In this document: piece after piece, positions 15,471 through 24,317 of the stretch | Position numbering within the stretch: position 1 is the stretch's first letter | Layout of the letters: the number at the start of each line of letters is the position of its first letter | Virus record (IMG/VR): IMGVR_UViG_3300022562_001814 | Location: 62,001 to 126,000 of that record | Length of the DNA: 64,000 nt | Direction: 5' to 3' (one strand) | From: a virus | Position numbers and translations under genes: made by a program | The notes under the pieces: generated by a model | Database searches by the model: none | What the model saw: the letters and a program-made list of their open reading frames with translations, nothing else | Told to the model about the DNA's origin: nothing

Positions 15471-16967
15471 TTATAATAGTTTAAATTCTTTTTCAAATTT
15501 GAGTTTAAAATTTCTTACGGCATGCTCAAATTTATCTCTTACATTACTTATAGTAAAATTGTGTTGAGTAGAAGTCAATTTATTTAATTTTTCTAATTGT
15601 TCTTCTATAGTTAGATGTCGCCAATGAGGAAATAATTTATTAAAAATAGATTGAATATCTAAATCATAACAAACATCAAAATATTGTTCCATTTTTAATA
15701 TTATCATACGTTTGGCGAATTCATAACCAGTTTGTTGTTTGATATGATAATTTATTAACTTTTTTAAATATTCATATAATAATATATATGTTTGTTTAAA
15801 TATTTCTTGATTTTTATTAATTCTTGATAATTCTCGATAAATATCAAAATGAGCAATATCCAAAAAATCTTCTAAAGTTAAATGGCTTTCATCAGTATCG
15901 TGTTTACTTAAAAATGGGATATCTTTATAAGGTTGTTCTCCGGGTTTCAGATTTTTTAAAATTCTTTCAGGAGGAATATTAATTAAACTTTCCGAACTTT
16001 CTCCAATAACCGTATTAGAATAATCTAATACTCTAAGTGGAGTCCTACGTTGTAAAGCTTCTACAAACAAATTTGCAATATTAGGATCCCATGTATCATA
16101 CATATGATCTAATATAATAACTTTTTCATTAGTTTTTGAATTAATTCCAAATCTTACAATGCATCGTTTAATCATTCTCGATCCATATTCGGTTTCACTA
16201 TCTGCTGTTAAATAAATAATACCAACATACCGACTTAATATAGATCCTATTAAGCATTCTTTATGTTCTCCTGACCAACTTTGACAAGATTGAATGCCAC
16301 GTTGAGACATTGTTGCAATATCCCAAACTCCTTCATCACCTGAACCACTAAATATTATAAAATAATCTTTATCTTTTGGTAAATTTAATTTATTAAATTT
16401 TTTGGCACTACTTAAATGATCTATATTGGGTAATTTAAAATCATTAGAATTTAAAATATCAGGATATTTTTTACTAAATTGTTCGTTCAATTTATTAATT
16501 TTATCAAATGTTGTAAAAATTGAATCACTTGGTTTAAAAATAGTTTTGGTAAATAATTTAACTTCCCACGGAAAGAAAATTTTTAATTTATTTTCATTAT
16601 TTATAGTTGCATTTTTAACAGCTTCTATTGTATCGCTTAATGTTTGTAAATATTGTGTAGCAATTTCTATAAATACTGGATCTGTATTTGGTTTAATTTT
16701 ATTATATATTTTATTTTTTACATTATTTAAATGTTTTATTATATCTTCTAATAAATCTTGAATAATATCATAAGGCTCATTGGTTATTTCATATTTAACT
16801 TTTTCTTTAAAATTAGAAAGACCAAATACTGGAAATACTTTTTTAACAGTTTTTCTTTTTTTAATTTCTGGATTTTCAGCTAACCAATCCGGAATTTGTT
16901 TATCTTTAAAAGCATCTAATCCGGCGCTTATAAATAATTGATAAATAATTTTTAAATCATCCGCCAT
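15471..16967 (-). CDS. Large unknown protein with a conserved-looking Ser-Cys core
   Basis: A 498-residue protein. The first ~190 residues and the last ~170 are helical and Lys/Asn-rich. The centre, from about residue 205, looks conserved: FSGSGDEGVWDIATMSQRG, IQSCQSWSGEHKECLIGS and SRYVGIIYLT, followed by YGSRMIKRCIVRFG and VIILDHMYDTWDP. The MSxRGxxSCQSW pattern recalls a family of uncharacterised proteins of large phages with an MSxxRxWxSCM-type motif. I cannot assign an activity. It is first in a minus-strand group and divergent from the plus gene at 17007, with 39 bases between. The Cys, Ser and Asp residues in the core could be catalytic. Confidence 0.6.
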   Translation of the reverse strand: MADDLKIIYQLFISAGLDAFKDKQIPDWLAENPEIKKRKTVKKVFPVFGLSNFKEKVKYEITNEPYDIIQDLLEDIIKHLNNVKNKIYNKIKPNTDPVFIEIATQYLQTLSDTIEAVKNATINNENKLKIFFPWEVKLFTKTIFKPSDSIFTTFDKINKLNEQFSKKYPDILNSNDFKLPNIDHLSSAKKFNKLNLPKDKDYFIIFSGSGDEGVWDIATMSQRGIQSCQSWSGEHKECLIGSILSRYVGIIYLTADSETEYGSRMIKRCIVRFGINSKTNEKVIILDHMYDTWDPNIANLFVEALQRRTPLRVLDYSNTVIGESSESLINIPPERILKNLKPGEQPYKDIPFLSKHDTDESHLTLEDFLDIAHFDIYRELSRINKNQEIFKQTYILLYEYLKKLINYHIKQQTGYEFAKRMIILKMEQYFDVCYDLDIQSIFNKLFPHWRHLTIEEQLEKLNKLTSTQHNFTISNVRDKFEHAVRNFKLKFEKEFKLL

Positions 16968-17006
16968 AGTTAAATATCATAAAATTGTATTTAAACAAGG
17001 ATTTAA

Positions 17007-17342
17007 ATGTCGACAATTTTACAGTACACGCCTGGCTCTCAAGTTACTGTTTTGCTTCAAATATTAGATAGTACAGGAATAAGGGAAGATGGATATACAA
17101 CTCCGGTGATTAGTCGAATAATTTTACCAGATTTATCAGAATCTTCTTTATATCCAATTGATATGATTAAAATTGATACTGGACTTTATTATCATAAATT
17201 TACTTTACCAACAGGTTCTGTAAGCATAGGTACTTATATTATTGATTTAAGTTGGACTGATTCAAGTAATAATACTAAACAAGATATAATTCAAATATTG
17301 TGTAATCCCACCAGCGGTCAGTTTACAGTCTCTCCATCATAG
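17007..17342 (+). CDS. Small Ig-like virion protein
   Basis: A 111-residue all-beta protein with AAGGA at 16996-17000. The sequence pattern (YTPGSQVTVLLQILDSTG, DTGLYYHKFTLPTGSVSIG, TYIIDLSWTD) is that of an Ig-like or bacterial beta-sandwich unit. The N-terminal domain of the protein at 17740-18639 has a similar layout, so the two may be related or associate. It ends in TAG. One DGY is present. Confidence 0.6.
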   Translation: MSTILQYTPGSQVTVLLQILDSTGIREDGYTTPVISRIILPDLSESSLYPIDMIKIDTGLYYHKFTLPTGSVSIGTYIIDLSWTDSSNNTKQDIIQILCNPTSGQFTVSPS

Positions 17343-17349
17343 GTTATAA

Positions 17350-17688
17350 ATGAATAGTTGTTCAAAATTAGCAAATAAATTTGCAATGAAATTAGGTTTA
17401 GAATCTAGACCTGCCAGCTCGGTTCTTCCATCTGATTCGCTTTCGGATCTTTCTTCAGATTTTTCTTCAGATTTTATGGAAGAATACGAGGATTTATTAC
17501 CTAGCCAAAATTTAAATGTAAGAAAAAATGATTCTTTATATAAAATTTTAGAATCAGCGCGAGTAGAATTGCATAGCCTTACTCAAGCATTATCATTAGG
17601 TGATTTTGAATCTAGTTTAGAATTTATTTCTAATGCAAAGTCTGATCTAACAAAGTTAGAAGAATTAATTAAAAATCAAATCAAATAA
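17350..17688 (+). CDS. Small Ser/Asp-rich protein of unknown function
   Basis: A 112-residue protein with AGG before the ATG. It contains an SDLSSDFSSDF repeat near residues 31-43, an acidic linker and a helical C-terminus (ESARVELHSLTQALSLGD). No family is recognised. It lies between two structural genes with 7 and 51 bases of spacing. Confidence 0.55.
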   Translation: MNSCSKLANKFAMKLGLESRPASSVLPSDSLSDLSSDFSSDFMEEYEDLLPSQNLNVRKNDSLYKILESARVELHSLTQALSLGDFESSLEFISNAKSDLTKLEELIKNQIK

Positions 17689-17739
17689 TAGTAGATAGCC
17701 TTTAATATCATAAAATAATATATATATGAACGGATTATT

Positions 17740-18639
17740 ATGGCTTTACGTACTCGTACTGAACTTATAGAACCCAAAGATGTTGTACAACTTACTGCAG
17801 TATTTAAAGATCAAAACGGAACTCCAACTAATTTAGATTCTTATCCAAATATTACAATTATACAGCCTAGTGGTTTGATCAGTACCGGACCAACTAGTTC
17901 TGGCGTTATGCAAATATCAACAGGAAAATATCAATTTGATTATGAAATTGGATTTACTGGACCATATGGAGTGTGGAGTGATGTTTGGGAGGGTTATTTA
18001 AATGGATATAGGCTTGAAGCCACCTTTAATTTTGTTGTAGCTCATACGGATTTGCCAGGCATTAATACGGATGGTTATTGGCATTTAGGCGATGATCCTG
18101 GCTTCAACTTTACTCAAGTTGAAATTTTTAATATCAATAAATTGTTAAAAACTTTAAAAGCTAGACTAACAGCTTCAGGCAAATCAAAAAGCAAAGATGC
18201 CTATGGTAATATCATTTATGTTGATTGTAGTGTTTTTTCTATAGAAGTATTAGTGACATTTTTAGCTAATTCATTAACTTTGTTTAATGAAATTCCGCAT
18301 ATAACATTTTTTACTTTTGCTGACACTAGCTTTGTAGATCAATTTCATGATGTTATTGTGGAAGGCGCCGCTTTAATGGCATTAGGAAGTCAGGCATTAA
18401 TAGAACGTGGGGCAGAATATTCAATTTCTGATAATGGAATTAATTTTACTCCACCGGCTATGAGCGAGTTATTAAATACTCAGTATTCTGCGCTTTTAAC
18501 TCATAATTATGAAAAAGTAAAATTTATTAAAAATAGTTTCAAACCTCATCCTATGGGGTTGGGTAGTTTTAGTATGACAGGCAGCCAAAATCCAGCCTTC
18601 AGAAGATTAAGACTATTACGTCAAAGACAAATTTTTTAA
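17740..18639 (+). CDS. Putative neck/head-tail adaptor protein
   Basis: A 299-residue protein. Residues 1-105 form an Ig-like beta domain (TELIEPKDVVQLTAVFKDQNG, split pattern; STGKYQFDYEIGFTGPYGVW). The remainder is helical, with DVIVEGAALMALGSQALIERGAEYS and NGINFTPPAMSELLNTQYSA. This combination is typical of head-tail joining or tail-completion proteins in large myophages. The C-terminus is basic (FRRLRLLRQRQIF). An acGGAT stretch is near the start. Confidence 0.6.
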   Translation: MALRTRTELIEPKDVVQLTAVFKDQNGTPTNLDSYPNITIIQPSGLISTGPTSSGVMQISTGKYQFDYEIGFTGPYGVWSDVWEGYLNGYRLEATFNFVVAHTDLPGINTDGYWHLGDDPGFNFTQVEIFNINKLLKTLKARLTASGKSKSKDAYGNIIYVDCSVFSIEVLVTFLANSLTLFNEIPHITFFTFADTSFVDQFHDVIVEGAALMALGSQALIERGAEYSISDNGINFTPPAMSELLNTQYSALLTHNYEKVKFIKNSFKPHPMGLGSFSMTGSQNPAFRRLRLLRQRQIF

Positions 18640-18661
18640 TTACTTTTTTTGCATTCTTGTG

Positions 18662-19159
18662 ATGTATTCTCTTGACGAAATTAAACAAATTTCACCAAAA
18701 GTTTTATTGAAATTAATTCAAAAAGCCAAGAATTACCTTAAAACTAATGAAACAATGCAAGAGGTTTGTAATAAATATAATTTTAATATTGATGATATAG
18801 ATTTAATTCCAGTAAAATTTGATGATATTGATGTTAGTGCTAAAACAGATAAAGGCATTGTAACTTTAAATTGGAAATTGTTAATAGATGGTGATTTTTT
18901 TAAAGATTTATCATATTTGGTGCATGAATTTACTCACTACATTCAACAATCAATAGAACCAACCCAATCAGCAGATGACGGTGACTATTTAAGTAATCCA
19001 TATGAACAAGAAGGTTTTAAATATCAAATAAAATATATAGATGATCAATTTGGTAACGATGCTGCAGAAGATTATACTAATCAAGTATTAGATCATCATA
19101 ATGAAAAAGGACAAGAAAGGGAAGAAAAAAAAGATATATTAATGGAATTAATGGAGTAA
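18662..19159 (+). CDS. Zincin-like protein with HExxH motif
   Basis: A 165-residue protein from ATG 18662 (a GTG one codon upstream is possible). LVHEFTHYIQQ at about residues 86-96 has the HExxH zinc-binding motif of metallopeptidases. The following NPYEQEGFKYQ (about 112-122) offers glutamates as a third ligand, as in gluzincins. The N-terminus is helical and the C-terminal ~25 residues are very charged. Small HExxH proteins of this type occur in virion clusters of other phages; whether they are active proteases is not established. It ends one base before the next gene's ATG, so it is coupled to the 535-residue structural gene. Confidence 0.65.
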   Translation: MYSLDEIKQISPKVLLKLIQKAKNYLKTNETMQEVCNKYNFNIDDIDLIPVKFDDIDVSAKTDKGIVTLNWKLLIDGDFFKDLSYLVHEFTHYIQQSIEPTQSADDGDYLSNPYEQEGFKYQIKYIDDQFGNDAAEDYTNQVLDHHNEKGQEREEKKDILMELME

Positions 19160-19160
19160 A

Positions 19161-20768
19161 ATGCCATACTATTTAAATTTAAATAATGTGGGCATCACAT
19201 CTGTTTCTTCTCAGGGAGACGGTTCTACTATTACACTTAAATGGTACAGGGCTTTTCCTGAAAAAACAACTAATTTGATGGCTTATAATATTTATATCGA
19301 TACTATAAGACCAGATTTTGAATTTCAATTTTTTAATAAAAGCCCGGCTTTTGTATCTGTAGATGGTAAATTAACGGCAGATATAACTGGATTAGTTCCT
19401 GGACAAATGTATAGATTTGCTGTTAGACCAGTAGAATATGATCCTGATGTGTTTGATTTAAAAGACTTACCAATCGTTTTTAATAATTTAAGAATATACC
19501 CAGAAAGTCCACTAAGAGAAGATATTACAGAAAGCTCTGATATTATTCCTTTATTAAGTGTTGATGATTTTCCATCAACAGGGGTGGTTCGTGTTGGAGC
19601 TGAGCTAATACAATACAGTTCTGTGGATACCATTAATAATAATTTATTATTAACAAATGTATCTTTACAAAGGGGATTTAATGACACGGATATTACTTAT
19701 CATACTGCTGACGGATATGATGGGTATACAACTTGGGATCCGACAGTTTTATTTTTTCCTATAGATATAGAAGATCAAAATACGGTTGTATTTGCAACAC
19801 AAGATAGATTTGATTATCCAAACTATGCATTTACTTTAGAAGATGGTTATAGACAAAATATAAAAGATATTGTTAATGCCGATCTTAGTATAAGTGATGA
19901 AGTTAATGAAGATTTTCCGGCTTATGATTATGTTGGTTGGCATAGAATTGATCCGGTTGCATTATTTAATGGGGAATGTGTTGGAAGCTATTTTGGTGGA
20001 CAACTTTATTGTGCAGACGGATATGATGGGGTTGGAAGAATTATAAGAGGTATTTCTGTAGATGATCGGAATACTCAACGTCAAGAAGTATTGTTATCGG
20101 TTATTGGTGAGCCCGTATGTTTAATTAAACGTCAATGGACCGGAATCAGGTGTTTTTGTATATTGGCAACCAGTGAACATCCAGATGCTAGGTGTAAAAA
20201 ATGTTATGGTACTGGCTTTGTTGTAGGCTATCAACAATATTTTGATTCTAGAAACGCCGATGGAAGAATTCGTGTTAAAATTGAACCGTGGATAGATGAT
20301 TTGCCTCTTATAGATAGTGGTTTAGATCCAGAAGCTACTAAACCAAATGCTTGGACTCTTGTATTACCAGCTATTAAAAAACGAGATTTTATTGTAAGAT
20401 TTGATAAAGATGGTAATGAAGAGTTTAGATACGAAGTTATAAATGTAACTAGAAATATCTTATTTAATCAACAATTTGGTGCCCAAAAAATGACTTTACA
20501 AAGAATTCGTAAAACAGATATTATATATCAATTTAAAGTTTTCAAAAATACCGAAACAATGCCTACAGCATTTAATACTAGTATTAATAGTTCTTTGGGA
20601 ATTATTCCACATTCTCATCAATTCATAACAAATGAAATGGCACCATTTAATTGGAATCAAGCCACCTCGATAAATCAGGGACATTCTCATATAATAAGTT
20701 GGAACCCAGTGTCTGGTATGTTAGAAGTATCGACAGAATTAGGTCATACACATCAATTATTATTTTAA
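19161..20768 (+). CDS. Virion protein: FnIII-like, zinc knuckle and HxH end
   Basis: A 535-residue protein with GGAG in the end of the previous gene. Residues 1-100 resemble a fibronectin type III domain (GSTITLKWYRAFPE, TGLVPGQMYRFAVRPVEY). At about 323-350 four cysteines in CFC and CKKCYGTGF form a DnaJ-like zinc site. The C-terminal ~70 residues contain three His-x-His motifs (HSH, HSH and HTH), a pattern that binds metal in trimeric phage fibre tips. DGY occurs four times. It is probably an adaptor linking the neck or tail to fibres. It overlaps the convergent endonuclease by nine bases at their 3' ends. Confidence 0.65.
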   Translation: MPYYLNLNNVGITSVSSQGDGSTITLKWYRAFPEKTTNLMAYNIYIDTIRPDFEFQFFNKSPAFVSVDGKLTADITGLVPGQMYRFAVRPVEYDPDVFDLKDLPIVFNNLRIYPESPLREDITESSDIIPLLSVDDFPSTGVVRVGAELIQYSSVDTINNNLLLTNVSLQRGFNDTDITYHTADGYDGYTTWDPTVLFFPIDIEDQNTVVFATQDRFDYPNYAFTLEDGYRQNIKDIVNADLSISDEVNEDFPAYDYVGWHRIDPVALFNGECVGSYFGGQLYCADGYDGVGRIIRGISVDDRNTQRQEVLLSVIGEPVCLIKRQWTGIRCFCILATSEHPDARCKKCYGTGFVVGYQQYFDSRNADGRIRVKIEPWIDDLPLIDSGLDPEATKPNAWTLVLPAIKKRDFIVRFDKDGNEEFRYEVINVTRNILFNQQFGAQKMTLQRIRKTDIIYQFKVFKNTETMPTAFNTSINSSLGIIPHSHQFITNEMAPFNWNQATSINQGHSHIISWNPVSGMLEVSTELGHTHQLLF

Positions 20769-21704
20769 TTCTAAATATTTTTTATATTTTCTATCAAGAA
20801 AAATTGTAGAATTTTGATACATAAATTTATATATCTTACAAGAAATTGGGGTCCCGTTATAAGATATGTAATATATATTGTTTTTTTTACTTAATTTCTT
20901 ATGTTCTTTATTAACTATTTTATTTTTATATAAAATATAATTTAGTTGATTAAGAAATTCAAACGATCCACATATACTTATACATCCATATAAATGTTTG
21001 TTTTTGTATATACTGCCATCACCATCAAAATATCCTAATAAAAAATAATTAACTAAAGGATGATTTAATAACCACTCTGGCATTTGATAATTTTGGGATT
21101 TTCTTTCTTCAATACCAAACATTTTGAGGCTTTCACATATACGTTTTGATCCTATCTGTAAAGATGATTTTTTATAAATTTTATTTGTAATACTATCATG
21201 AATTGGTCCATTATACTCCATTAGTATTTTCATTTTTTCTAAATGATTTTTATCTTTTGTTGAAAGGCTTATTGATAACACTGACGGTTTAGTTGCATTT
21301 GGTTGTTTATAAATACACCCATCGGCAGCAATAAATCCAGCAATATAAAAAACTTCTGAAGTTACTTGATTAAAAAAATTTTCATTCAGAGTGTACGTGT
21401 TATTTATTTCAATATTTAAATATTTTAATAATTTATTTATTGTAATATGATGCATTTTATATTTTTTTGCCACACCGGTTGTTCCTAATTTTTCATAATC
21501 TTTTATAAATATTTTATGATTTATATTAAGTATTTTTTTACTAGGTTTATATTTCTTTATACCATAAAGAATTAAAAATTTTGATAATGTATCTTTATCG
21601 ATGTCAAGTATTTTTGATATTATTTTGATTTTTTTATATTTTTGATATATTTGTTCAAGTTCTTGTTTTGTTATTAATCGTTGTACTCTATTGTGACGTT
21701 CCAT
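20760..21704 (-). CDS. LAGLIDADG homing endonuclease, two-motif
   Basis: A 314-residue protein. I chose ATG 21704 because AGAAGGT lies a few bases before it; a longer start at 21752 lacks such a site. Two LAGLIDADG motifs are present, AGFIAADG (about residues 122-129) and LLGYFDGDG (about 222-230). Each has an acidic residue to coordinate the catalytic metal, so it looks intact. The first ~110 residues contain helix-turn-helix-like segments for DNA recognition. The end STIFLDRKYKKYLELK is typical. It is inserted against the direction of its neighbours, between a structural gene and a fibre gene. The enzyme would cut a site in related phage genomes lacking the gene and promote its own spread. 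Confidence 0.9.
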   Translation of the reverse strand: MERHNRVQRLITKQELEQIYQKYKKIKIISKILDIDKDTLSKFLILYGIKKYKPSKKILNINHKIFIKDYEKLGTTGVAKKYKMHHITINKLLKYLNIEINNTYTLNENFFNQVTSEVFYIAGFIAADGCIYKQPNATKPSVLSISLSTKDKNHLEKMKILMEYNGPIHDSITNKIYKKSSLQIGSKRICESLKMFGIEERKSQNYQMPEWLLNHPLVNYFLLGYFDGDGSIYKNKHLYGCISICGSFEFLNQLNYILYKNKIVNKEHKKLSKKNNIYYISYNGTPISCKIYKFMYQNSTIFLDRKYKKYLELK

Positions 21705-21775
21705 ATAATACCTTCTTTTGTATACATTATATCTGTTTATGCATAAATTCATATAATTGTAGGAATTGGACCACT

Positions 21776-23398
21776 ATGTCTCACGCCACTACATTTGTAC
21801 CAGGAATTGGACGTTTCGCCCTCGACCGCTACGATTTCAAAAATCATGTTGATGGGTATAACACAAATCATAATGCTGATGATATTACTATTATTCCCAG
21901 TATTTATATTAGTGATGTTGAACAAACTGATGTATATAGTGCTATTAGCTCAATTAGTGATGAATTAACTATTATCGGATTATCTGGTAAGGGATTTATT
22001 ACTGTTGGCGACGGTTATGATACTTATCGTAAATCCAATCAAGAAGAATTAGATTATGATATTAATGCTCCTTACGATTCAAGCGTTCCTGCCTTCAATA
22101 CATATTTAGATAATTTATTAAATATTAGTGATCCATCTGATCCTGATTATAATAATTTACATCCTCGTATTAGATCTGGTGGAGTTGTACTCATTAAAGC
22201 AGGTACTTATAAATTTACTGGAAGTGTAAATGTGCCTACGGGTATGATTTTGATGGGAGAAGGATACGGTACTAAAATTGTTAATCAAATGGTATCGCCG
22301 GCGCCCTTATTTATAATAAAAGCAGATAGTACTAGAGTGCCTGATAGTGGGGTTGATTCAACGCTACCATTTATATTTGCAAAAGAAACTATATTTATTA
22401 ATTTAACTATTGCAGATAATTTTTTGGAACCAAAATTTTTGGGCGATACTTCATATAAGTTACCTATTAATAATGATTCGGTGTATCCATTAATTTCTTT
22501 AGAAGAGGGGGCTAGCTTATCTTGTGAAAACGTAAGAATAATGGGGAAAACCGTTTATAGTGTTGGCGTAATTAGTGATATAAGCTCATTTGCTATTAAG
22601 ACAGATTCAACGTTGCCAGTAACTAGTGGTACTAGATTAAAAATTTTAAATTCTTCAATAGATGGTTTTGCTGTACCTATTCAATTTACAGCATCGGGCG
22701 GTGCGGGATCTGGTTATAAAGATAGTTTAATTGTTAATAATAATTTAATAAGAGGTTATGGATTTTTAAATAGTGATTTTGTTACAGCCAGTAATAATAC
22801 TATTATAAAGATAAATGCTTGTAATGCCAATATTAATAATAATTATTTTATGGGATATGATAGCACCGTATCGTCTTTAATTTATATTAATAATCCTACA
22901 ATTCCTCTTTTACAATCATTAAGTAAAGTTAATATTTCTAATAATAATATAGTTATTAAGCCTGGTGATAATTCTGTAAATACTACATTTGAATTAGTTA
23001 AATATAATAATACGGTATCTCCTAATAGATCTGATTTTTATGTATCTGTTATTAAAACTGGAAATCAATTTAATGGGGTATTAGAAACAAATTTAAAAGT
23101 ATTAAAAATAACAGCTTCTTCTCCAACTGCTTATTTATTTTTAGACTCTAATACTGCCGAATTTTTACTGTTAGTAGATACTACATCTATTGCTCCTACT
23201 ATATTTTTACCACCACATTTGGCTGGTAGAAAAGTTACTGTAAAAGATATTGCAGATAATGCTAGTAATAATAATATTACGTTAGCCAGAAATGGTAGTA
23301 CTGGTAATATTGAAAATTACGCTGGAAGTTTTGTTATGGAAAATGATTCTCAAAGCGCTATATTAGTAAGTGATGGAACTAATTGGTGGTTTGTATAA
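21776..23398 (+). CDS. Beta-helix tail fibre or spike protein
   Basis: A 540-residue protein from ATG 21776, with TAGGA upstream. Residues 130-170 (SGGVVLIKAGTYKFTG, VPTGMILMGEGYGTKI) match the start of a pectate-lyase-like right-handed beta-helix, found in phage tailspikes. The next ~300 residues are Asn-rich rungs (NNNLIRGYGFLNSD). The C-terminal ~60 residues (GRKVTVKDIADNASNNNITL, then SAILVSDGTNWWFV) are a typical fibre end domain. It could bind or degrade a surface polysaccharide; no catalytic residues can be assigned by eye. Two DGY are present. The first ~20 codons are less A+T-rich than the rest. Confidence 0.75.
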   Translation: MSHATTFVPGIGRFALDRYDFKNHVDGYNTNHNADDITIIPSIYISDVEQTDVYSAISSISDELTIIGLSGKGFITVGDGYDTYRKSNQEELDYDINAPYDSSVPAFNTYLDNLLNISDPSDPDYNNLHPRIRSGGVVLIKAGTYKFTGSVNVPTGMILMGEGYGTKIVNQMVSPAPLFIIKADSTRVPDSGVDSTLPFIFAKETIFINLTIADNFLEPKFLGDTSYKLPINNDSVYPLISLEEGASLSCENVRIMGKTVYSVGVISDISSFAIKTDSTLPVTSGTRLKILNSSIDGFAVPIQFTASGGAGSGYKDSLIVNNNLIRGYGFLNSDFVTASNNTIIKINACNANINNNYFMGYDSTVSSLIYINNPTIPLLQSLSKVNISNNNIVIKPGDNSVNTTFELVKYNNTVSPNRSDFYVSVIKTGNQFNGVLETNLKVLKITASSPTAYLFLDSNTAEFLLLVDTTSIAPTIFLPPHLAGRKVTVKDIADNASNNNITLARNGSTGNIENYAGSFVMENDSQSAILVSDGTNWWFV

Positions 23399-23407
23399 GG
23401 ATATTAG

Positions 23408-24286
23408 ATGGCTCGATTATATAAAAAAGTATATCCTGATGGTGGTGCAATGTATAATTGGACAGTTCCAGCAGGTGTAAAAGATATTGAAATATATGCT
23501 ATGGGCGGTGGCGGTGGCGGAGGTGGCGGCTCTGCAGGCAGCCCCGGTGTACTTGGTTCTAATATACCCGGGGGTGGCGGAGGAGGGGGCGCTACAGCGT
23601 CTATAATTAAATTATCTGTTACGCCAGGGACGGCATTTGTCATATATGTTGGAAGCGGTGGCGGAGGTGGGGCTGGAGGAATAACTGGAGGTACAGAAGA
23701 TGGTTCAGATGGTAATGATGGAGAAGCGTCTGTATTTGATTATGGTGGTTCTAATCCGATATATTTTTATGGTGGAACAGGTGGTCCGGGAGGAGTTCAA
23801 TTCTCCGGAACAGATAATAGATATGGTGGTTCAAGTTTAAAATCATCCTATGCTCAACAAATAGTAGATCATGATAATATGGACGCCCCTTTGCCGTATG
23901 GTTTTTCAAATCAACCCGGCGATGGTGGTATGAGCGGATTAAGCGCTTCTTCTGAATGGCCGGTTACCGGGGGTTCTTGGCATTTTATATCTAGTTCATC
24001 TAATACCCCAGGAAATGCAGGTGTTGATGGTACTAGAGGCTCCGGCGGCGGCGGTGGCGGAATATCTAATTTTCCGGGCTCTTCTGGAGGTAATGGTGGT
24101 ACTGGTGGAGATTTAGGCGGCGGCGGACCTGATCCGGGTACAGCTGGTACAAATGGCGGAGTCGGCACATTGGGAGGAGGTGGCGGCGGTGGCGGCGGTG
24201 GCGGCAACGGAGCTAGTATTTCTAGTAATGGCGGAGATGGTGATGGGGGTGGTGACGGTAGAGTAATTATTAGTTATTTTATTTAA
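23408..24286 (+). CDS. Glycine-rich adhesin-like fibre protein
   Basis: A 292-residue protein. An N-terminal beta region (YNWTVPAGVKDIEIYAMG) leads into long glycine tracts: runs of seven to eleven Gly at about residues 33-41, 57-63, 80-84, 214-220 and 256-266. These are separated by short variable segments. This is the pattern of polyglycine-helix adhesins, such as the receptor-binding tip proteins of T-even-like phages, in which variable loops between Gly stretches contact the receptor. It lies 9 bases after the beta-helix fibre gene and is probably co-translated. It is more GC-rich than its surroundings because of GGN codons. Confidence 0.7.
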   Translation: MARLYKKVYPDGGAMYNWTVPAGVKDIEIYAMGGGGGGGGGSAGSPGVLGSNIPGGGGGGGATASIIKLSVTPGTAFVIYVGSGGGGGAGGITGGTEDGSDGNDGEASVFDYGGSNPIYFYGGTGGPGGVQFSGTDNRYGGSSLKSSYAQQIVDHDNMDAPLPYGFSNQPGDGGMSGLSASSEWPVTGGSWHFISSSSNTPGNAGVDGTRGSGGGGGGISNFPGSSGGNGGTGGDLGGGGPDPGTAGTNGGVGTLGGGGGGGGGGGNGASISSNGGDGDGGGDGRVIISYFI

Positions 24287-24317
24287 ATAATAATTAAAAT
24301 GATATATTAAAGGTACA

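Noticed and set aside
23404-24207. Proline-rich frames on the minus strand across the Gly-rich gene
   Set aside because: These are the reverse complement of GGN tracts (CCN) and have no SD or independent coding character.
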